From Streptomyces olivochromogenes (GTDB lineage Bacteria; Actinomycetota; Actinomycetes; Streptomycetales; Streptomycetaceae), in contig NZ_JADDRL010000004.1 of the NCBI RefSeq assembly GCF_021538895.1, forward strand, positions 1 through 64,000: a DNA stretch of 64,000 nt, in the 5' to 3' direction. Within the stretch, counting starts at the first letter, position 1. Each line of letters opens with the position of its first letter. The notes under the pieces are model-generated. The model searched no databases. It saw only the letters and a list, made by a program, of their open reading frames with translations, and was not told the DNA's origin. Positions 59,869 to 64,000 of the stretch are shown here, piece by piece. A program made the position numbers and the translations under genes.

Positions 59869-61302
59869 TCAGTGACCGAAGTCGAACCAGTTGACGTTCA
59901 CGAAGTCGGCCGGCTGGCCGCTGGTGAAGGTCAGATAGACGTCGTGGGTGCCGGTGACGGAGCTGATGTTCGCCGGTACCGTCTTCCAGCTCTGCCAGCC
60001 ACCGGTGTTGGCGACGGCGAAGCTGCCGATGGGGGAACTCGTCCGGCTGTCCAGGCGGACCTCCACCAGGCCGCTGACTCCGCCGGCCGCACCGCTGGCG
60101 ACCCGGCCGTAGAACTGCCGGGCCGCCGTGGAACCGAAGTCGACGCCCTTGTAGAGCGCCCAGTCGCCGTTCGCGAGGGAGCCGATGTCCTGGCCGCCGC
60201 CCGAGTCGGTGGTCGCCTCGGTGCTCGTGCCACCCTGGCCGTCGTAGGACTCGGCCTGGATGGCGCTGTACGCGTCACGGTTGCCGGACGGCGGCGGGGT
60301 CGTACCGCCGCCACCCCCGTCGCCGCCGCCGGTCGACTGCAGGACCTGGACGTAGTCGACCAGGAGCGGGTGGCCGGGGTCGGTGCCGCCGTCGGGCCCG
60401 CCGCCGAAGGCCGCCGGGAACTCGCCGCCCATCGCGACGTTCAGGATGACGAAATAGCCGTGGTTGGTGGCGTTGGCCCAGGTCGTCGCGTCGACCTGGT
60501 TCTGCCGCACCGTGTGGAAGTTGACCCCGTCGAGGTAGAAGCGCATCTCCTCGGGGCTGGTCGACCGGTCCCATTCGACGGCGTAGGTGTGGAAGCCGCC
60601 CTGGCAGGTCGTGCCTGCGCAGACCTTCTGGCCGCCGATGCCGGACTTCTCGTTGCAGGGGCCGCCCGGGCTGGTGCCGCAGTGCATCGTGGCCCACTCG
60701 TTGTTGATGCCCTGGACGTTCTCCATGATGTCCAGCTCGCCGACGCCGGGCCAGTTCCACCAGTTGCCGCGGTAGGGGGCGCCCAGCATCCAGAAGGCGG
60801 GCCAGTAGCCCTTGGCGGCGGCGCCGGTCACGTTCGGCATCTGGAGCCGTGCCTCGACGCGCAGCTTGCCGCCGGCGGGCGGCTGGAAATCGGAACGCGT
60901 CGTCTCGATGCGGCCGGACGTCCAGTTGCCCGCACCGTCGCGGCGTGGCGTGATCCTGAGGTTTCCGGCGCCGTCGAGCGAGACGTTGTTGGTGCTGGAG
61001 GTCATCGTCTCGACCTCGCCGGTGCCGAAGCCCGCGGGGCCGCCGGGATAGCTCGTACCCGTCGTGTACTGCCAGTTGGCGGTGTTGATGCCTGATCCGG
61101 CGGCCCCGTTGAAGTCGTCCAGGAAGACCTGGGACCAGCCGGAGGGGGGTGGGGGAGCGGAGGCGTTCGCGGGCAGCGTCGCGGCTGTGGCCGCGGCCGC
61201 GGCCAGGCTCAGCGTGCCCAGTACGGCGACGAGCACGCGCCGCAGGGAACGGCGTCTGCCGGATGAGCCGGATGAGCCGAGTGTGCCGGAAGTTTCACTC
61301 AT
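59869..61302 (-). CDS. Secreted GH16 beta-1,3-glucanase with CBM6 (copy 1)
   Basis: 477 residues. A basic N-terminus and signal (RRVLVAVLGTLSLAAAAATA) lead into a GH16 domain with the catalytic motif GELDIMENV. A Gly/Pro linker and a CBM6 module (AIQAESYDGQGG ... VNWFDFGH) follow. It cleaves internal beta-1,3 linkages outside the cell. It is a close paralogue of the next gene, differing mainly in the signal region and linker. Its promoter carries the TTGAGAGCGCTCTCAA palindrome. Confidence 0.93.
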   Translation of the reverse strand: MSETSGTLGSSGSSGRRRSLRRVLVAVLGTLSLAAAAATAATLPANASAPPPPSGWSQVFLDDFNGAAGSGINTANWQYTTGTSYPGGPAGFGTGEVETMTSSTNNVSLDGAGNLRITPRRDGAGNWTSGRIETTRSDFQPPAGGKLRVEARLQMPNVTGAAAKGYWPAFWMLGAPYRGNWWNWPGVGELDIMENVQGINNEWATMHCGTSPGGPCNEKSGIGGQKVCAGTTCQGGFHTYAVEWDRSTSPEEMRFYLDGVNFHTVRQNQVDATTWANATNHGYFVILNVAMGGEFPAAFGGGPDGGTDPGHPLLVDYVQVLQSTGGGDGGGGGTTPPPSGNRDAYSAIQAESYDGQGGTSTEATTDSGGGQDIGSLANGDWALYKGVDFGSTAARQFYGRVASGAAGGVSGLVEVRLDSRTSSPIGSFAVANTGGWQSWKTVPANISSVTGTHDVYLTFTSGQPADFVNVNWFDFGH

Positions 61303-61344
61303 GGGTGCCTCTTCGCGTACGGAGTGGGGTGCGCGGGTGCCTTT

Positions 61345-61403
61345 TTGAGAGCGCTCTCAAGGCGCTGCGCGGCCAATGTGCTCCCCGTCACTCCGACCGT
61401 CAA
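61345..61403 (-). promoter_or_regulatory. Promoter and operator of GH16 copy 1
   Basis: On the minus strand: TTGACG (61403-61398), 17-base spacer, CACATT (61380-61375), then after 14 bases the perfect palindrome TTGAGAGCGCTCTCAA (61360-61345). The palindrome lies over the expected start of transcription, the position of a repressor site of the LacI type. Confidence 0.75.
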
Positions 61404-61523
61404 GAGGTGAAGGCGAGAAAGTCCGTACGGCCTACGAGAGTTCACGCCTTGAAGAAAATCGTGAGGGCGTGCGTGAAAGGCGGGTCCCGGCACCTCGCCG
61501 GGATCCGCCGCGCGGCTCTCCTG

Positions 61524-62915
61524 TCAGTGACCGAAGTCGAACCAGTTCACGTTCACGAAGTCCGCCGGCTGACCGCTGGTGAACGTCAGATACACGTCAT
61601 GGGTGCCGGTGACGGAACCGATGTTCGCCGGTATCGTCCGCCACGTCTGCCAGCCGCCGGTGTCGGCCAGGGCGAAGCTGCCGATGGGGGAGTTGCTGCG
61701 GCTGTCGAGGCGTACCTCGACCAGACCGCTCACCCCGGAGGCGGCGCCGCTCGCCACCCGGGCGTGGAACTGGGTGGCCGGCGTGGAGCCGAAGTCGACA
61801 CCCTTGTACAGCGCCCAGTCGCCGCCTGCGAGCCAGCCGATGTTCTGGCCGCCGCCGGTGTCCGACGTGGCCTCGGTGCCCACGCCGGACTGGCTGTCGT
61901 AGGACTCGGCCTGGATGGTGCCGTAGGCGTCCCGGCCGCCGGACGGCGGAGGTGTGGTACCGCTCCCACCGTCCGCCGACTGGAGCACCTGGACGTAGTC
62001 GACGACCATCGGGCGGCCGGACGCGGTGTCGCCGTCCAGGCCGCCGCCGAGCGCGTCCGGGAAGGCGCCGCCCATCGCCACGTTGAGGATGACGAAGTAG
62101 CCGTGGTTGGTGGCGTTGGCCCAGGTCGTCGCGTCGACCTGGTTCGCCGTCACCGTGTGGTAGTTGACGCCGTCGACGGAGAAGCGGATCGCCTCGGGGC
62201 TGACCGAGCGGTCCCACTCCATCGTGTAGGTGTGGAAGCCGGACTGGCAGGTGCTGCCCGGGCAGGCGATGTTGTTGCCGATGCCGGTGGTCTCGTTGCA
62301 GGGGCCGCCGGGGTTGGTGCCGCAGTGCATCGTGGCCCAGACCTTGTTCAGGCCCTGGACGTTCTCCATGATGTCGAGCTCGCCGACGCCGGGCCAGTTC
62401 TGGTAGTTGCCGCGGTACGGCGCCCCGAGCGTCCAGAACGCGGGCCAGTAGCCCTCGGCGGCCGTGCCGGTGACGTTCGGCATCTGGAGGCGGGCCTCGA
62501 CGCGCAGCTTGCCGCCGGACGGGGGCTGGAAGTCGGTGCGGTTGGTCTCGATGCGGCCCGACGTCCAGTTGCCGGCCCCGTCGCGCAGCGGGGTGATCCG
62601 GAGGTTGCCGTTGCCGTCGAGCGAGACGTTGTTCGTGCTGGACGTCATCGTCTCGACCTCGCCGGTGCCCCAGTGCGCGGGGCCTCCGGGGTACGAAGTG
62701 CCGGTGTCGTACTGCCAGTTGGCCGTGTTGACGCCGGAGCCGGCGGAGCCGTTGAAGTCGTCCAGGAAGACCTGGGTCCAGCCGGACGGGGGCGTGGGCG
62801 CGGAGGCGTTGGCCGGCAGGGTGGCGGCCGTGGCCGCGACGGCCGCCAGGCCGATCGTGGCGAGGACGGCGACGAGGGCCCGCCGCCGTCTGGGGATACC
62901 GGAGGTTTCACTCAT
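61524..62915 (-). CDS. Secreted GH16 beta-1,3-glucanase with CBM6 (copy 2)
   Basis: 463 residues. Same order as copy 1: signal peptide (RALVAVLATIGLAAVAATA), GH16 with GELDIMENV, linker, and CBM6 (TIQAESYDSQSG ... VNWFDFGH). The ATG at 62915 is chosen by match with copy 1. Small sequence differences near the substrate loops (copy 1 MHCGTSPGGPCNEKSGIGG, copy 2 NPGGPCNETTGIGNN) may tune specificity. Confidence 0.93.
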   Translation of the reverse strand: MSETSGIPRRRRALVAVLATIGLAAVAATAATLPANASAPTPPSGWTQVFLDDFNGSAGSGVNTANWQYDTGTSYPGGPAHWGTGEVETMTSSTNNVSLDGNGNLRITPLRDGAGNWTSGRIETNRTDFQPPSGGKLRVEARLQMPNVTGTAAEGYWPAFWTLGAPYRGNYQNWPGVGELDIMENVQGLNKVWATMHCGTNPGGPCNETTGIGNNIACPGSTCQSGFHTYTMEWDRSVSPEAIRFSVDGVNYHTVTANQVDATTWANATNHGYFVILNVAMGGAFPDALGGGLDGDTASGRPMVVDYVQVLQSADGGSGTTPPPSGGRDAYGTIQAESYDSQSGVGTEATSDTGGGQNIGWLAGGDWALYKGVDFGSTPATQFHARVASGAASGVSGLVEVRLDSRSNSPIGSFALADTGGWQTWRTIPANIGSVTGTHDVYLTFTSGQPADFVNVNWFDFGH

Positions 62916-62968
62916 GGGGGTGCCTCTCGGGTGCGGGGGAGTTGCGGGGGTTCCCTTGAGAGCCGGGC

Positions 62969-63022
62969 TTGAGAGCGCTCTCAAAGTGGGCCCAATGTGC
63001 TCTCCGCTCCTTCGGCCGTCAA
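62969..63022 (-). promoter_or_regulatory. Promoter and operator of GH16 copy 2
   Basis: Minus strand: TTGACG (63022-63017), 17-base spacer, CACATT (62999-62994), nine bases, then TTGAGAGCGCTCTCAA (62984-62969). An extra half-site TTGAGAG follows at 62956. The remaining bases to 63303 show no gene; they must also hold the promoter of the plus-strand FAD protein. Confidence 0.75.
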
Positions 63023-63303
63023 GACTTGAATCAAAGAAAGTCCTTGTTTCTCAGTGGAGTTCATCCGGCGAAGCCACCCGCGTACGGCACGGCGCTGCCC
63101 GCCTTCGAGCCCGCCCCAGGACGGATTCCAGCCGTTCAGGCCGGTACCGCCGCCCGGGATTCGGGTGAGGACCCGCGGACGACACGGCCAAAAAGTGCGG
63201 TTGCCCCTGTCTATCCCGGTGTGAACGAGGTATGAACAGCCGACCGGCGTCCTGCTTTTCCCGGTGGGATCCCGCGCCCCGTACAGCATTTCCGGAGGTA
63301 TCC

Positions 63304-64000
63304 GTGACCGAAGTCCGCAAGCGGCACACCGTGGCCGTCGTCGGAGCAGGCGCGGCGGGCACACTGACCGCCGTTCAGCTCTGCGAGACGGCGTCGCGCC
63401 GCCGGACTCCCCTCGACGTCGTCCTGATCGACCCGGCCCCGGAGGCGGGCCGGGGCACCGCCTACGCCACACCCGACCCGCGGCACCGCCTCAACGTGCC
63501 CGCCGGCAACATGAGCGCCTACCCCGACGACCCCGGCCACTTCACCCGCTGGCTGTGCCGGCACGGCGAACCCGAGGTCACCGGCGCCGACTACGCCACC
63601 CGCTACCGCTACGGCGCCTATCTCGCCGACACGCTCGGCCAGGCCGTCGTCCGCGCCCACGGCACGGTCGCCGTACGCCGTCTGCGCACCCGCGCGGAGA
63701 GCTGCGGCGCCACCCCCGACGGCCGGGTGGAACTGCGCCTGGCCGACGGGACACTGCTGGCCGCCGACGCCGCCGTCCTCGCCACCGGACCCGCCGGACC
63801 GGCCGCCGCCTGGGTGCCGCCCGCCCTGCGCGACTCGCCCCGCTTCGTCGGCGCGCCGTGGACGCCGGGTGCGCTGGACGGAGCGCGGGAGAGCACCGAG
63901 GCCGTGCTGCTCGTCGGGACCGGTCTGACCGCCGTCGACCTCGCGCTGACCCTCGACCGGCCCGGCCGCAGCGTGCACGCCCTCTCCCGCAACGGACTGC
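63304..64000 (+). CDS. FAD/NAD(P)-binding protein (partial)
   Basis: The first 232 residues, running off the window. GTG start with GGAGG seven bases upstream. Motifs are VAVVGAGAAGTLTAVQL (FAD), LNVPAGNMSAYPDDPGHFTR, AAVLATGPAG and VLLVGTGLTAVDLAL (second nucleotide site). This pattern fits the FAD_NAD_binding_9 group, of uncertain function. No link to the glucanase genes is evident. Confidence 0.85.
   Translation, partial: MTEVRKRHTVAVVGAGAAGTLTAVQLCETASRRRTPLDVVLIDPAPEAGRGTAYATPDPRHRLNVPAGNMSAYPDDPGHFTRWLCRHGEPEVTGADYATRYRYGAYLADTLGQAVVRAHGTVAVRRLRTRAESCGATPDGRVELRLADGTLLAADAAVLATGPAGPAAAWVPPALRDSPRFVGAPWTPGALDGARESTEAVLLVGTGLTAVDLALTLDRPGRSVHALSRNGL

Overview
The window has the very high GC content, GTG/TTG starts, Tat and lipoprotein signals and tightly overlapping operons of a Streptomyces chromosome. 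From memory, several blocks resemble the S. coelicolor SCO6589-SCO6663 neighbourhood: an EF-G paralogue, a second GTP cyclohydrolase II with its neighbours, and the transketolase-to-gnd pentose phosphate operon. I could not check this by search.

Layout. (1) 1-1879, minus: phosphonate/phosphite ABC transporter genes phnD and phnC; phnC is cut by the window edge. (2) 2136-7305, minus: a small RiPP-type (ribosomally made, modified peptide) cluster. It holds two HExxH-motif peptide-modification enzymes, a PqqD-like leader-binding protein, a 43-residue precursor that is easy to miss, an MFS exporter and two broken methyltransferase-like genes. (3) 7821-9911: a divergent EF-G paralogue. (4) 9967-18568: beta-1,3-glucan use, with a Tat-exported beta-helix enzyme, a sugar ABC transporter (binding protein and two permeases), a GH1 beta-glucosidase, and a secreted F5/8C-GH16 glucanase whose frame is broken. 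(5) 18670-20076: a membrane protein with a His/Met-rich segment and a YcnI-like protein, probably copper handling.

(6) 20192-27547: an orphan pathway. It comprises a CDP-alcohol phosphatidyltransferase, a zinc-type dehydrogenase, a PTPS-fold protein lacking its catalytic residues, a glycosyltransferase, a methyltransferase, a flippase-like membrane protein, a creatininase-family amidohydrolase and a GTP cyclohydrolase II with the Met120 substitution linked to production of the formamidopyrimidine (FAPy) intermediate. (7) 27670-34627: assorted oxidoreductases, a serine hydrolase, and two TetR-controlled divergent units with visible operators. (8) 34593-44581: surface-glycan genes, including a UDP-GlcNAc 2-epimerase, a UDP-sugar dehydrogenase, glycosyltransferases and a methyltransferase. 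(9) 44551-54534: a TetR regulator, a 24-bp tandem repeat array, a histidine phosphatase, and the central-carbon operon tkt-tal-zwf-opcA-pgi-gnd. (10) 54680-58015: an AraC regulator, a small unknown protein, and a SigE-type sigma factor with its partner membrane protein. (11) 58013-58276: a recombination scar. (12) 58321-62915: three secreted beta-1,3-glucanases (GH64 and two GH16-CBM6 paralogues), then a partial FAD/NAD(P)-binding protein.

The glucan blocks (4) and (12) appear to share regulation. The two GH16 genes have the same promoter layout (TTGACG, 17 bp, CACATT) followed by a perfect 16-bp palindrome, TTGAGAGCGCTCTCAA, and the gene starting at 11760 has a weaker version. This fits one LacI-type repressor, not encoded here, co-regulating extracellular glucanases, uptake and intracellular hydrolysis.
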